From NCBI RefSeq assembly GCF_039543385.1, contig NZ_BAABJQ010000006.1, positions 186,001 to 250,000 of the forward strand: a stretch of 64,000 nucleotides of DNA, in the 5' to 3' direction. The position numbers and the translations under genes are program-made. This document shows, piece after piece, positions 48,153 through 57,349 of the stretch. Origin of the DNA: Rugosimonospora acidiphila. Lineage in GTDB: Bacteria > Actinomycetota > Actinomycetes > Mycobacteriales > Micromonosporaceae. Positions within the stretch are counted from its first letter, which is position 1, and the number at the start of each line of letters is the position of its first letter. The notes under the pieces were generated by a model, which was given only the letters and a program-made list of their open reading frames with translations, had not been told where the DNA came from and did not search any database.

Positions 48153-49361
48153 CTACGCGATCGCCTGCCACCAGCCGTCCACGGGCGGCGGGGAGTCCAC
48201 GTCGACGCGCTCGCCGGGCCGGGGCACGGCCAGGGTCACACCGCGCGCCTTGGCCTCCTGCCAGAGCCGGTCGACCGGCTCGGACCAGGCGTGGAAAGCC
48301 AGCACGAAGGTCGCCCAGTGCACCGGGATGAGCAGGCCGCCGCGCAGCTCGAGGTGGGCCTGGACGGCCTCCTCGGGGGTCATGTGAATCTCCGGCCAGC
48401 GCGCGTCGTAGGCGCCGACCTGGATCAGGGTGGCGTCGAACGGCCCGTACGCCTCGGCTATTCCCGGGTAGCCGTCGAAGTAGCCGGTATCGCCCGTGTA
48501 GTAGACGCGCCGGGTGACGCCGCCCGGCACCGGGGCGGAAACCACCCATGAGCACCACAGCGTGTAGTTGCGCTTGGTCAGCAGGCGGCCGGAGAAGTGC
48601 CGGGCCGGCGTGGCGGTCAGCCGCAGCCCGCCGGCCAACTCGACCGACCCGTCCCAGTCCAGCTCGATGATCCGCTCGGGCGGTACGCCCCACCGGTCCA
48701 GGTGCGCACCGACCCCGAGCGGTACCACGAACGGTGCGGACTGCGTGCCCACCAGCAACTGCACGGTCGGCATGTCCAGGTGGTCGTAGTGATCATGGGA
48801 GATGAGGATCGCGTCCAGCTCCGGCAGCAGGTCCAGCGGCACCGGCACCGGGTGCAGCCGGCGCGGGCCGGCCAGCGGGGAGGGAGAGCAGCGCGGGCTC
48901 CAGACCGGGTCCACGAGCACCCGCCGGTCCCCGATCTCCAGCAGCGCGGAGGCGTGACCGTACCAGGTGACCTGCAGGCCGGCACGGGCCGGCGCGGCCG
49001 GCGGGGCCAGCACCGGGATGGGGCCGGACGGCTTGCGTCGCTGCCCGCCGAAGAGCAGCTCGCGCAGCGTGCTCTGGCCGGTTTCGGGCATCAGGGTGCG
49101 GGTCTGTTCCCGGTTGTGGAACACGTTGCCACGCAGCTGAGGCGAGTGCGGGAGCCGCGCGCGGACCTGCTCCGGGCTCGCGCCGTAGGCGGCCGACACG
49201 TCGCGCGCCACCCAGGCCGCCGCGAGCCCGGCCACACCAGCCGCCGCCGCGGCCGCGGCCGCCACGCCGAGCAGCCGACGCGGCCCGGCCGCTCGCCGGC
49301 CCCGACCGGCACCGCCGGTGGGGTCCCTCGTGCTCCAGTCGGCTGCGCCACGGTCGCTCAC
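48153..49361 (-). CDS. Membrane-anchored MBL-fold hydrolase (NAPE-PLD / UlaG-like)
   Basis: A 402-residue protein starting at GTG 49361. An alanine-rich hydrophobic helix near residues 30-50 anchors it, and a metallo-beta-lactamase domain follows with LISHDHYDHLDMP, the metal-binding HxHxDH, and further ligands in YYTGDTGYF and PVHWATF. The pattern LQVTWYGHASALLEIG is shared with N-acyl-phosphatidylethanolamine phospholipase D and related lipid hydrolases. The likely substrate is a phospholipid or another phosphodiester or lactone, but this is inference. Confidence 0.85.
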   Translation of the reverse strand: MSDRGAADWSTRDPTGGAGRGRRAAGPRRLLGVAAAAAAAAGVAGLAAAWVARDVSAAYGASPEQVRARLPHSPQLRGNVFHNREQTRTLMPETGQSTLRELLFGGQRRKPSGPIPVLAPPAAPARAGLQVTWYGHASALLEIGDRRVLVDPVWSPRCSPSPLAGPRRLHPVPVPLDLLPELDAILISHDHYDHLDMPTVQLLVGTQSAPFVVPLGVGAHLDRWGVPPERIIELDWDGSVELAGGLRLTATPARHFSGRLLTKRNYTLWCSWVVSAPVPGGVTRRVYYTGDTGYFDGYPGIAEAYGPFDATLIQVGAYDARWPEIHMTPEEAVQAHLELRGGLLIPVHWATFVLAFHAWSEPVDRLWQEAKARGVTLAVPRPGERVDVDSPPPVDGWWQAIA

Positions 49362-49389
49362 GTCACAAGGATGGCACGCCCGGCGGCTC

Positions 49390-51555
49390 TCAGCGGGCCG
49401 GGCGGATCTCGCCTGTGGTGCCGCTGGCGTCGACGTCCCACTGCTTACCGAAGGCGTGCAGCCCGGAGATGTGGATGTGCTCGATGCCGTCGGGCAGGCA
49501 CGGGTCCACCTCGACCCGGCCCTGGGTGGTACGCAGACCGAGCATGGTGCGCACGAACAGCAGCGGGGCGCCGCTGGCCCACGCCTGTGGACTACAGGCC
49601 GTCGGGAACGGGACCGGGAAGATGGCGCGTGAGCGCGGGTACCCGGAAAGCACCTCGGGCAGCCGGTACTCGGAGAATTCGGAGGCCTCCAGCATCGCCA
49701 TGATGATCCGGTTCGCCTCCTCCCGGAACCCGTACCGGCCCAGGCCGACCGCGATGATCGAGTTGTCGTGCGGCCACACCGTGCCGTGGTGGTATCCGAT
49801 CGGGTTGTACCCGGTGTCGAGCGCGGACAGCGTGCGCACTCCCCAGCCGGAGAACATCGCATCCGACATCAGCCGGTCGGCCACCGCCCGCGCCCGGTCC
49901 TCGGGCACGATCCCCGACCAGAGCAGATGGCCGATGTTGGAGGTCAGCGAATCGATCTTGCGCTTGTCGCCGTCCAGCCCGATCGCGTAGTAGCCGCCCC
50001 GGTCGTCAATCCAGAAGTCCCGGTTGAACCGCTCGAACAGCTCGCCGGCATCCCGGCGCAGCCGGGCCGCGAGTTCGGCGTCCCGCAGCGGGCCGTCGGC
50101 CAGCTCGGCCAGCCGCAGCTTGGCGTCGTAGACATACCCCTGGGTCTCGCAGGTCGCGATCGGCAGCACCGGGATCGAACCGTCCGCCGACTGCACCCCC
50201 TCCCAGGAGTCGCGCCAGCACTGGTTGCCCAGGCCCTGCGGCGAGCGGGTCTGGTACTCGACGTAACCGTCGCCGTCCCGGTCACCGTACTCATCGATCC
50301 AGTTCAACGCGGCCAGCGCGGTGTCGCGCATGGACCGGACGAACTCCTCGTCGAGGGTCCACCGCCAGAACTCGGAGAGCAGGATCAGCCACAGCGCGGT
50401 GGTGTCGACCCCGCCGTAGTACGGGCTGTAGGGCAGCTGTCCGAGCTGGGTCAGCTCGCCGCTACGGATCTCGTGCGGCATCTTGCCCGGTTCCTCGTCC
50501 CGGAAGTCGTCGCAGAACTTGCCCTGCTTCGAGGCGAGCGCGAGCAGGCCGCCCTTCGCCAGGGTGGTGCCGAGGCTGGACGTCTGGTACGCGGTGATGA
50601 GGGTGTCCCGGCCGAACGTGGTGAGGTACCAGGGCAGGCCGGCGGCCGGCATCAGGATTTTCGTCTCGTCGGCGGTGGCCCGGATGCGCAGCGAGACCAG
50701 GTCCCGGGTGGCGGTCCGGGTCGCCCTCTTGACCAGCTCCGAGTCGCTGGAGATGTGGGGCAGTTCCTCCCGCCACTTGGTCACCGGGTCACCGGCGGAT
50801 CGCTCCATCTCGTCGAGGTTGCGCACCGGCGGCTCCGATTGCCGGGGCGAGTGGCTCAGCGGCACGTCCAGGTCGCAGCGCCACTCCTTGCCGGGCTCGA
50901 GGCGCAGCCGCCAGACCAGGTCGTCACCGTCGATCAGGGTGGCCGCCGGGTACGCGTCGACGACCGTGTGCGCCTCGAACTGCTCGTTGCGGTAGCTCAG
51001 GTGTACCCGGCAGTTGTCGGGGGCGTGGTCGCGTTCGATCTGCGCGGACCGGTCGCGCACCCTGCTCTTCATCTCGAACAGGTCGGCGAAGTCATTGCCG
51101 ATGGCGATCCGCAGCTCAAGGTCGAGCGGCTCCTCGGCGAAGGAGCGGATCTCGATCTCCTCCCGGAACCCGTCGCCCAGCAGCCGGCGACGGCGCACCC
51201 CCAGGGTGTTGGCGAGCAGGCCGGGCATCGGCGGATTGGTGAGCAGGAACGAGGCGCCGAAGTGCTCGACCACCCCCGAGCGCAGCGAGTACAGCGGGAT
51301 CCCGTTGATGGTGAGGATCCATTTGTTGAGCAGCCTGGTGTCGGCGTGGACCAGGCCACCGATGGTGCCGGCCGGGATGTCACCGACGTGGTTGGAGTAC
51401 ATGAAGGTGCGCCCGGCGACCACCGCGATGGCGTCCGACCCCAGTTCGGGTGGCAGGTTGCGCGCGTCGCGCGGGGGCAGACTCTCGTCCTTGGAGACCC
51501 CCGGCATGGGATCGGCGGGCGTAGCGCGGCGAACCTGAGTCTGCTGCCCGGCCAT
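49390..51555 (-). CDS. Glycogen debranching-type amylo-alpha-1,6-glucosidase family protein
   Basis: A 721-residue enzyme with an N-terminal beta-sandwich (glycogen-debranching N-terminal domain, from VAGRTFMYSNHVGDIP) and a C-terminal (alpha/alpha)6 barrel. The barrel has LPWYLTTFGRDTLITAYQ, GGVDTTALWLILLSEFWRW and GYHHGTVWPHDNSIIA, the acidic/aromatic clusters expected for an inverting glycosidase. Members act on glycogen branches or on related alpha-linked oligosaccharides. AGGAGG precedes the ATG. No glgX, glgP or other glycogen genes are near. Confidence 0.88.
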   Translation of the reverse strand: MAGQQTQVRRATPADPMPGVSKDESLPPRDARNLPPELGSDAIAVVAGRTFMYSNHVGDIPAGTIGGLVHADTRLLNKWILTINGIPLYSLRSGVVEHFGASFLLTNPPMPGLLANTLGVRRRRLLGDGFREEIEIRSFAEEPLDLELRIAIGNDFADLFEMKSRVRDRSAQIERDHAPDNCRVHLSYRNEQFEAHTVVDAYPAATLIDGDDLVWRLRLEPGKEWRCDLDVPLSHSPRQSEPPVRNLDEMERSAGDPVTKWREELPHISSDSELVKRATRTATRDLVSLRIRATADETKILMPAAGLPWYLTTFGRDTLITAYQTSSLGTTLAKGGLLALASKQGKFCDDFRDEEPGKMPHEIRSGELTQLGQLPYSPYYGGVDTTALWLILLSEFWRWTLDEEFVRSMRDTALAALNWIDEYGDRDGDGYVEYQTRSPQGLGNQCWRDSWEGVQSADGSIPVLPIATCETQGYVYDAKLRLAELADGPLRDAELAARLRRDAGELFERFNRDFWIDDRGGYYAIGLDGDKRKIDSLTSNIGHLLWSGIVPEDRARAVADRLMSDAMFSGWGVRTLSALDTGYNPIGYHHGTVWPHDNSIIAVGLGRYGFREEANRIIMAMLEASEFSEYRLPEVLSGYPRSRAIFPVPFPTACSPQAWASGAPLLFVRTMLGLRTTQGRVEVDPCLPDGIEHIHISGLHAFGKQWDVDASGTTGEIRPAR

Positions 51556-51617
51556 ACCACCCCTCCTGGCGTCGGCTCCAGTGTCGCCGGGCTGACGCCG
51601 TGAGGCGGTGAGAAGCC

Positions 51618-51648
51618 GCCGGGCTCATCCGATCCGGGTGAGCCCGGC
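51618..51648 (-). terminator. Terminator after the iron alcohol dehydrogenase
   Basis: GCCGGGCTCA (51618-51627) pairs with TGAGCCCGGC (51639-51648), lying just past the stop of the minus-strand gene that ends at 51682. Confidence 0.75.
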
Positions 51649-51681
51649 CGGGTGTTTCTCACCCGGACCCGTGCTCGGGCG

Positions 51682-52962
51682 CTACCAGAGGGTGAGCGAG
51701 CGGCGGAAGATGCCGGCCAGATCGTCCTCGTTCGCGGCCCGGGGCGCGGTGGCCAGCAGCCGCTGCTGTTGCTGGGCCCCGCTCACCAGGGTGTCGATGT
51801 CGCCTTCCCGGTAGCCGACCGCACCGATCCCGTTCGGCATGCCGATGTCACGCATCAGGTTCAGCAGGATGGACGGCAACCGCTCAGCCGGATCGTCCAC
51901 AGTAGACGAGTCCACAGTGGAGGCATCGACGAGCAGATCCGCGGCGTCCAGATGGCGGGCCGGATCGGCGCCGAAGGTGAAGCGCAGCGCCTCCGGTGCG
52001 GTCAGGGCCACCGCCATCCCGTGCGGCACCATCGGTTCGGCGTCCGGGTACCCACCCGGCCGAAACTCGCGCACCCCGCCGGCGATCGGGTACGCGTTGG
52101 CGTGCGGCAGGTGCACTCCGGCGTTGCCGAAGCCCATGCCGGCGAAGGTGGCCGCCATCGCCATGTCCGTGCGCGCGCCCACATCCGAGCCGTCGAGCAC
52201 GGCCGTGCGCAGCGAGCGCGCCAGCAGCCGGAGCGCGCGCTCGGCCCACATGTCCGCCACCGGATTCGCCCCGCAGTACGGCACCCGCTGCTCCGGCCGC
52301 TTGCGCTCGAACGCGGTGTAGGGCTTGGCCGTCCAGCTCTCCAGCGCGTGGCACAGGATGTCCATGCCGCACGCGGCGGTCACCTCGGGCGGTTGGGTCA
52401 GGCTCAGCAGCGGGTCGACCACCGCCAGCGTGGGGCGCAGCCGCGCGTGGCTGATGCCCGTCTTCACCTTCAGGTGCAGCACGTCCAGCACGCAGATCGT
52501 GGTGCTCTCCGACCCCGTACCGGTGGTCGTCGGCACCGCCACCAGGGGGCGCAGCGGCTCGCTCGGCGCCCGGCCGGCCCCGACCGGTGGGTTCACGTAG
52601 TCCATCAACTCGCCCGGGTTCGTGGTGAGCAGGTTGACGGCCTTGGCCGTGTCGATGCTCGAGCCCCCGCCGACCGCGACGAACCCGTCCCAGGGCCCCT
52701 CCGCCCGGGCCGCCTCGATGGCATCGCGCAGCGACGCGTCGGTCGGCTCCACCCGCACGCCGGTGAACACCCGCGCGTCGATGCCGTGCTCACGGATGCC
52801 CGCCGCGACGCGGTCCGGCGCGCCGGTGGCCGCCACCCCCTCGTCGGTGATCACGAGGACCCGACGGCACCCGTACTGGCTCAGGTCGTGGCCCACCTCG
52901 TCCGCGGCGCCCGCGCCGAACTTCAGCTGTGGCGCCCCGTAGGTGAAGACGGTCTCATGCAC
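51682..52962 (-). CDS. Iron-containing alcohol dehydrogenase, HOT (ADHFE1)-like
   Basis: A 426-residue group III dehydrogenase. The NAD-binding turn is GGGSSIDTAKAVNLL; iron ligands are in CGMDILCHALESW and the later MVPHGMAVAL. The segments YCGANPVADMWAERALRL and FAGMGFGNAGVHLPHANAY match hydroxyacid-oxoacid transhydrogenase, which oxidises 4-hydroxybutyrate while reducing 2-oxoglutarate to 2-hydroxyglutarate. Assignment to HOT rather than a general alcohol dehydrogenase rests on these segments. A thioesterase gene lies 31 bases upstream on the same strand, so the two are probably cotranscribed. Confidence 0.88.
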   Translation of the reverse strand: MHETVFTYGAPQLKFGAGAADEVGHDLSQYGCRRVLVITDEGVAATGAPDRVAAGIREHGIDARVFTGVRVEPTDASLRDAIEAARAEGPWDGFVAVGGGSSIDTAKAVNLLTTNPGELMDYVNPPVGAGRAPSEPLRPLVAVPTTTGTGSESTTICVLDVLHLKVKTGISHARLRPTLAVVDPLLSLTQPPEVTAACGMDILCHALESWTAKPYTAFERKRPEQRVPYCGANPVADMWAERALRLLARSLRTAVLDGSDVGARTDMAMAATFAGMGFGNAGVHLPHANAYPIAGGVREFRPGGYPDAEPMVPHGMAVALTAPEALRFTFGADPARHLDAADLLVDASTVDSSTVDDPAERLPSILLNLMRDIGMPNGIGAVGYREGDIDTLVSGAQQQQRLLATAPRAANEDDLAGIFRRSLTLW

Positions 52963-52993
52963 CGGATTCTCCCTTGTTCAGTTGTCGGGCGAT

Positions 52994-53458
52994 TCAGTCG
53001 TGGGCGTCGCGCCCCAGTTGGGTCAGCGCGGCGCGGATCGGGTCGGGGACCGGTACCGGCCGCCGCGAGGTGCGGTCCACGTAGACATGCACGAACCGGC
53101 CCGCCGCGGCGGGCTGCTCGGCGTGCTGCCCGAACAGCGCGAGCCGGTACACCACGCTGGTGTTACCGAGCCGTTCGAGCCCGATGCCCGCGGTCACCAC
53201 CTCGGGGAAGCGCAGCTCGGCGAAGTACCGGCAGGAGGTCTCGACGACCAGCCCGATCGCGGGCAGCGACCGGATGTCGGTGCCGCTCGCCTCGATCAGC
53301 CAGCCGTTGACCGCGGTGTCGAACATCAAATAATGGACCACGTTGTTCACATGGCCATAGGTGTCGTCGTCGGACCAGCGGGTGGGCAGCTCACGCAGCA
53401 CCGCGAAATCCGCCCTGCGCAGCGCGCGCGGGTCGGCGACATCCACCGGATCCATCAC
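52994..53458 (-). CDS. Hotdog-fold acyl-CoA thioesterase
   Basis: A 154-residue thioesterase of the 4-hydroxybenzoyl-CoA type. The catalytic aspartate region is RWSDDDTYGHVNNVVHYLMFDTAVNGWL, with the aspartate and histidine-asparagine pair typical of this branch; VVETSCRYFAELRFPEVV is the second family segment. It would hydrolyse an acyl- or aryl-CoA. Its place just upstream of the HOT-like dehydrogenase hints at a shared role in 4-hydroxybutyrate or fatty-acid use, but this is only positional. Confidence 0.88.
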   Translation of the reverse strand: MMDPVDVADPRALRRADFAVLRELPTRWSDDDTYGHVNNVVHYLMFDTAVNGWLIEASGTDIRSLPAIGLVVETSCRYFAELRFPEVVTAGIGLERLGNTSVVYRLALFGQHAEQPAAAGRFVHVYVDRTSRRPVPVPDPIRAALTQLGRDAHD

Positions 53459-53510
53459 CGCAGCGTAGCGGTGATCACCCCCGGTGGGCCAAGGCGGTCG
53501 ACCGGGACGG

Positions 53511-54293
53511 TCAGCGTTCGCGCTTGCCGAACCGCAACTGGAGCGGGATCTTCGCCGACTCGATCTTCACCTTGGTCGACATCTTGCTGGCTCCCGAGTG
53601 CCGCTCCTCGAAGTGGATCGGGATCTCGACCAGCGGGAAGCCGAGGTGCTTGCACTCGTAGTTCATCTCCACCTGGAAGCTGTAGCCATCGCTGCGCAGC
53701 TTTGCCAACGGGATCCGCTCCAGCACGTCGCGGCGCCACAGCTTGAACCCGGCAGTGGCATCTCTCACGCCCATGCCGAGGATCATGTTGACGTAGAAGT
53801 TGGCCCACCCCGACAGCAGCCGGCGGTGCAGCTTCCACTCGTCGGCCAGCGATCCGCCGGCCACGTAGCGGCTGCCGATGACGACCCCGGCCTCGGTGGA
53901 CATCAGCACCCCGAGCATCTGCGGGATGTACTCCGGGGCGTGGCTGAGGTCGGCGTCGAGCTGCGCGACGAACTCCGCGCCCTGCTCCAGGGCCACCTTC
54001 ATGCCCGCGATATATGCCCTGCCCAGACCATCTTTGCTGGTGCGGCGGACGACATGGAGCATGTCCTCGTGGGGCTTGCCCAGCCCGCGCACGATCTCCT
54101 CGGCGATGTCCGCGGTCCCATCCGGGGAGTTGTCATCGACGAGGATGACCCGGAGGTTAGGAAGCGGCAGGTCAGCCAGGCGCTTCAGCATCTCCTGCAT
54201 ATTCGCGGCCTCGTTGTAGGTCGGCACGACCGCGGTGACGCGGGCCTCCGACCACGGAGCCGGCAATCGCAGTGTTTGAGAAGTGTCCTGCAC
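53511..54293 (-). CDS. Polyprenol-phosphate mannosyltransferase (Ppm/DPM1-like, GT2)
   Basis: A 260-residue family 2 glycosyltransferase that transfers mannose from GDP-mannose to polyprenyl phosphate on the cytoplasmic face of the membrane. The nucleotide-binding start is VTAVVPTYNEAANMQEML; the metal-binding motif is FVAQLDADLSHAP; DATAGFKLWRRDVL is the acceptor-side signature. There is no transmembrane anchor or fused apolipoprotein N-acyltransferase, unlike mycobacterial Ppm1. The product feeds protein O-mannosylation and mannolipid synthesis. The start is a GTG; GGAAGGA lies about 13 bases upstream. Confidence 0.92.
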   Translation of the reverse strand: MQDTSQTLRLPAPWSEARVTAVVPTYNEAANMQEMLKRLADLPLPNLRVILVDDNSPDGTADIAEEIVRGLGKPHEDMLHVVRRTSKDGLGRAYIAGMKVALEQGAEFVAQLDADLSHAPEYIPQMLGVLMSTEAGVVIGSRYVAGGSLADEWKLHRRLLSGWANFYVNMILGMGVRDATAGFKLWRRDVLERIPLAKLRSDGYSFQVEMNYECKHLGFPLVEIPIHFEERHSGASKMSTKVKIESAKIPLQLRFGKRER

Positions 54294-54328
54294 AGGCCGT
54301 GAGTCCTTCCTCGATCTTGCATGCTGGG

Positions 54329-54342
54329 AGACCCGAGGGTCT
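54329..54342. promoter_or_regulatory. Short perfect inverted repeat upstream of the mannosyltransferase
   Basis: AGACCC-GA-GGGTCT lies 36 bases upstream of the minus-strand GTG, in its expected leader or promoter. A 10-base palindrome CTTACGTAAG sits at 54653-54662. Apart from these, the 483-base gap 54294-54776 shows no convincing gene. Confidence 0.35.
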
Positions 54343-54763
54343 AATGTACGGCGGGGCGGTCGCCGCCCCCTGTTGACGCGCGTGGTCGCATCGCGCGTTC
54401 GTCACCGTGAGTATCGGCCCGAACCCCCGATCCGGGACCTCGCGGTGGCCGCCATCTTAAAGGACGTCCCTCGGAATCCGCAGCATGGCGGCCAAACGGC
54501 GCGCACTCGTGCCGCGCCGGATGACGCGCCGACCGCCGGATGGGTGCTATCGGCGCCGCTCGCCCCCTTGATCAGCCCGATCGGCGACCCAGAGGATCAC
54601 CCGGCACCCCGGCCCGCGGGCGCAGCGCAGCATGATCCGAGTAGACCGGACGCTTACGTAAGGTAACCGCGGCCCTCCGTAGCGCGGCCATGTGCCCCCG
54701 GTACCCGGTCCGGCCCGGCTGACACCTGCCTTTCGGCAGTGCCGGCGCCGGCCGGGGCACTTG

Positions 54764-54769
54764 TACTCT
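54764..54769 (+). promoter_or_regulatory. -10 element of a probable leaderless kinase promoter
   Basis: TACTCT ends seven bases before the GTG at 54777 and no ribosome site is visible, as at gltX. Transcription from the start codon itself is inferred. Confidence 0.45.
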
Positions 54770-54776
54770 CTGCACG

Positions 54777-56600
54777 GTGGTCGGTTGGACGGGTCTGAGC
54801 AGGTGGCGGCCGTGGCTGCCGGACGTACTGCTGTGGGTCGCGCTGTCGCTTCCGGTAGCGCTGGCCGCGATCTCGCCGCACGGAATCGACTCCGGCTGGC
54901 GCCCGGCCCTGTCCCTGCTGGTGATGGCTGTGGCGGTCGCGACCGGCCGGCGCTACCCGCTCGTCGCGCTCGTGATCATCGTGGGTTGGACGCTGCGGGA
55001 CGGCAACTTCGCGTTCGCGATCCCGGTGATGGGTTACCTGGTGGGCGTGCGGATGCGCGGCGCTCGGGCCGCCGCCTGGGTGTTCGCGGGGATAGTGGCG
55101 GCGGGCACGCTGCTCAATCTCGTGGTCTTCGACACCGGCGCCGCGATGTGGTTCTTTCTCACTGCCACGCTGCTGTTCGCCGGCGTCCTGCCGTGGCTGG
55201 TCGGCCGGTACCGGCGCCAGCGTCAGGAATTGCTGCGTGCCGGCTGGGAGCGCGCTGAACGGCTGGAACGCGAACGCGAGTTCGTCGCCGAACAGTCGCG
55301 CCTGCGGGAGCGGTCGCGGATCGCGCAGGACATGCACGACTCCCTCGGTCACGAGCTGAGCCTGATCGCGCTGCGGGCCGGCGCGCTGGAGGTCAGCGCC
55401 GACCCGGATGACTTCCGGCGGGCGGCCGGCGACCTGCGGATCAGCGCTGGGGTGGCGATCGAGCGGTTGGGCGAGATCATCGGCGTGCTGCGCGACCAGT
55501 CCGACCCGGTGCCGCTGGATCCGGTCCGGGACAGCGTCACCGACCTGGTCGAACGCGCACACCGGTCGGGCCTTGCGGTGCGGCTGCGCCTGGACGGCGA
55601 CCCGGTTGCCGGGGAGCCGATGGTCGACCGGGCCGTGTACCGGGTCGTCCAGGAGTCGCTGACCAACGCCGCGAAGCACGCGCCCGGCGCCGAGGTTACG
55701 GTGGTGCTCACGAACTCGGCCGGGCACACCGCCGTCTCGGTCACGAACGGCAGGCCGCCGGCCGGGCCGCTGCCCGGCCGGGGCCCGTCCTTCGGGCGCG
55801 GCCCGAGGTCGGGCGGCGGCACCGGGCTGGTGGGGCTCGCCGAGCGGGTACGGCTGGCCGGCGGGACGCTGCGGGCCGGCCCGTACGGCGGCGGCTTCCA
55901 GCTGACCGCCCGGCTGCCGAACGAGGCGCACGCCCGCGCCGCGATCACCGGAGCCGGCATGGACGGCACCACGACCGGCGACCCGGCGGCCGGCGGCCCC
56001 GGCGGCACGATCGCCGACGGGCCCGGCAGCCCGGCCAGCACGATCGCCGATGTCCTCGACGGCCCGGCCAGCGGAATCGTCGGCGGTCCGGACAGCACGA
56101 TCGTCGGCGGCCCGGACGGGGCGAGCGGCGACGCCCCGGGTGGGGTGCACGGCGGCGCTCTGGGCGGGGTGGGCGGCGGCCGTCCGGGCCGGGTGGGCGG
56201 CGGCGGGCGCGGGCCGGCCGAGTCCGGTGCCGAGCAGCAGTGGCGGGCGGCCCGGCAACGGGTGCGGCGCAGCCTCGCCGTGGTGGTGGTCGCGCCGGTG
56301 GCGATCGCCGTGGTGCTCGGCTTGACCTACTACTCCTTCGCCACCTTCAACTCTGTGCTGGTGGCCGGCGACTACGCCAAGCTGCGGCTGGGCGAGAGCC
56401 GGGCGGACCTGGCGTCCCTGCTCCCGGCGCGCCAGGCGCTGCGGCGGCCCGCGTTCGCGGGACACCCGGCCCCAGCGGGAGCCAACTGCGAGTTCTACAG
56501 CGATGGCAATTTCCCGTTCGCGCAGGCGACCTACCGCCTGTGCTTCTCCGGCGGACGGCTGGTGGCAAAGGACAACGTGACCGGATGGATCGAGCAGTGA
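54777..56600 (+). CDS. DesK-type histidine kinase with C-terminal membrane/exported tail
   Basis: A 607-residue sensor. The N-terminal 150 residues hold about five membrane segments; the phosphoacceptor helix reads SRIAQDMHDSLGHELSLIA, and HATPase_c ends near residue 385 (GLVGLAERVRLAGG). Instead of ending there the protein continues through about 100 residues of Gly/Pro/Asp-rich repeats, a hydrophobic helix (SLAVVVVAPVAIAVVLGL) and about 80 residues with LRLGESRADLASLLP and two cysteines (NCEFY, RLCF) that should lie outside the cell. The overlap with the response regulator start is four bases. Normal DesK-type kinases are about 380-420 residues. Confidence 0.9.
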   Translation: MVGWTGLSRWRPWLPDVLLWVALSLPVALAAISPHGIDSGWRPALSLLVMAVAVATGRRYPLVALVIIVGWTLRDGNFAFAIPVMGYLVGVRMRGARAAAWVFAGIVAAGTLLNLVVFDTGAAMWFFLTATLLFAGVLPWLVGRYRRQRQELLRAGWERAERLEREREFVAEQSRLRERSRIAQDMHDSLGHELSLIALRAGALEVSADPDDFRRAAGDLRISAGVAIERLGEIIGVLRDQSDPVPLDPVRDSVTDLVERAHRSGLAVRLRLDGDPVAGEPMVDRAVYRVVQESLTNAAKHAPGAEVTVVLTNSAGHTAVSVTNGRPPAGPLPGRGPSFGRGPRSGGGTGLVGLAERVRLAGGTLRAGPYGGGFQLTARLPNEAHARAAITGAGMDGTTTGDPAAGGPGGTIADGPGSPASTIADVLDGPASGIVGGPDSTIVGGPDGASGDAPGGVHGGALGGVGGGRPGRVGGGGRGPAESGAEQQWRAARQRVRRSLAVVVVAPVAIAVVLGLTYYSFATFNSVLVAGDYAKLRLGESRADLASLLPARQALRRPAFAGHPAPAGANCEFYSDGNFPFAQATYRLCFSGGRLVAKDNVTGWIEQ

Positions 56601-57283
56601 GCGTGGACGGCGACGGTGCCGGCAACCCGATCCGGGTGGTGCTGGCCGACGACGAGGCGGTGATCCGCGCCGGGGTGCGGGCCATCCTGTCGGCCGACCC
56701 GGAGATCGACATCGTCGCCGAGGCGGCGGACGGGCGGGAGGCGATCGAACTGGTCCGCCGGCACCGGCCGAGGGTGGCGCTGCTGGACATCAGGATGCCC
56801 CGGCTCGACGGGCTCACCGCCGCCGCGGAGATCCGCCGGCTGGTACCGGAGACGGCCGCGGTCATCCTGACCACCTTCGGCGAGGACGACTACATCGCGC
56901 GGGCGCTCGACGGCGGGGCGAGCGGCTTCCTGCTCAAGTCCGGCGACCCGCGAGAGTTGATCGCCGGGGTGCGGGCGGTCGCCGACGGGGCCGCCTACCT
57001 GTCGCCCCGGGTGGCGCACCGCGTCATCACCACGCTGCGGGCCGGGGGAATCTCCCGCGGCCGCGCCGCCCGTACCCAGATCGACACGCTCACCGACCGG
57101 GAGCGGGACGTGCTGGCGCTGCTGGGCGCCGGGCTGTCCAATGCGGAGATCGGCCGGCGGCTGTTCCTGGTGGAAGGCACGGTCAAGAGCTACGTCAGCG
57201 CCATTCTCACCCGGCTCGGCGTGCGCAACCGGGTACAGGCCGCCGTGATCGCGCACGAGGCCGGGCTGGTCGACGACGACTGA
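56597..57283 (+). CDS. NarL/LuxR-type response regulator
   Basis: A 228-residue regulator paired with the kinase upstream. Receiver residues are in VVLADDEAVIRAG, the phosphoacceptor aspartate in VALLDIRMPRLDG and the lysine in FLLKSGDP. The LuxR helix-turn-helix begins LTDRERDVLALLGAGLSNAEI. I chose the GTG that overlaps the kinase stop (GTGA); an ATG four codons earlier is also possible. The convergent ABC transporter genes are a common target of such pairs. Confidence 0.92.
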   Translation: MSVDGDGAGNPIRVVLADDEAVIRAGVRAILSADPEIDIVAEAADGREAIELVRRHRPRVALLDIRMPRLDGLTAAAEIRRLVPETAAVILTTFGEDDYIARALDGGASGFLLKSGDPRELIAGVRAVADGAAYLSPRVAHRVITTLRAGGISRGRAARTQIDTLTDRERDVLALLGAGLSNAEIGRRLFLVEGTVKSYVSAILTRLGVRNRVQAAVIAHEAGLVDDD

Positions 57284-57317
57284 GCGGCGGGCGGCCCGGC
57301 ACGGGCCACCCGCCGCT
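57283..57317. terminator. Bidirectional terminator
   Basis: AGCGGCGGG (57283-57291) pairs with CCCGCCGCT (57309-57317), with an inner GGCCCG/CGGGCC. It lies between the stops of the convergent response regulator and ABC permease genes. Confidence 0.85.
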
Positions 57318-57349
57318 ACGGGGTTGTCGGGAGTGATTCCGGGCGGTGG

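Noticed and set aside
54283..54666. A 127-codon frame in the gap before the second kinase
   Set aside because: It starts inside the mannosyltransferase start region and has no domain or codon-pattern support.
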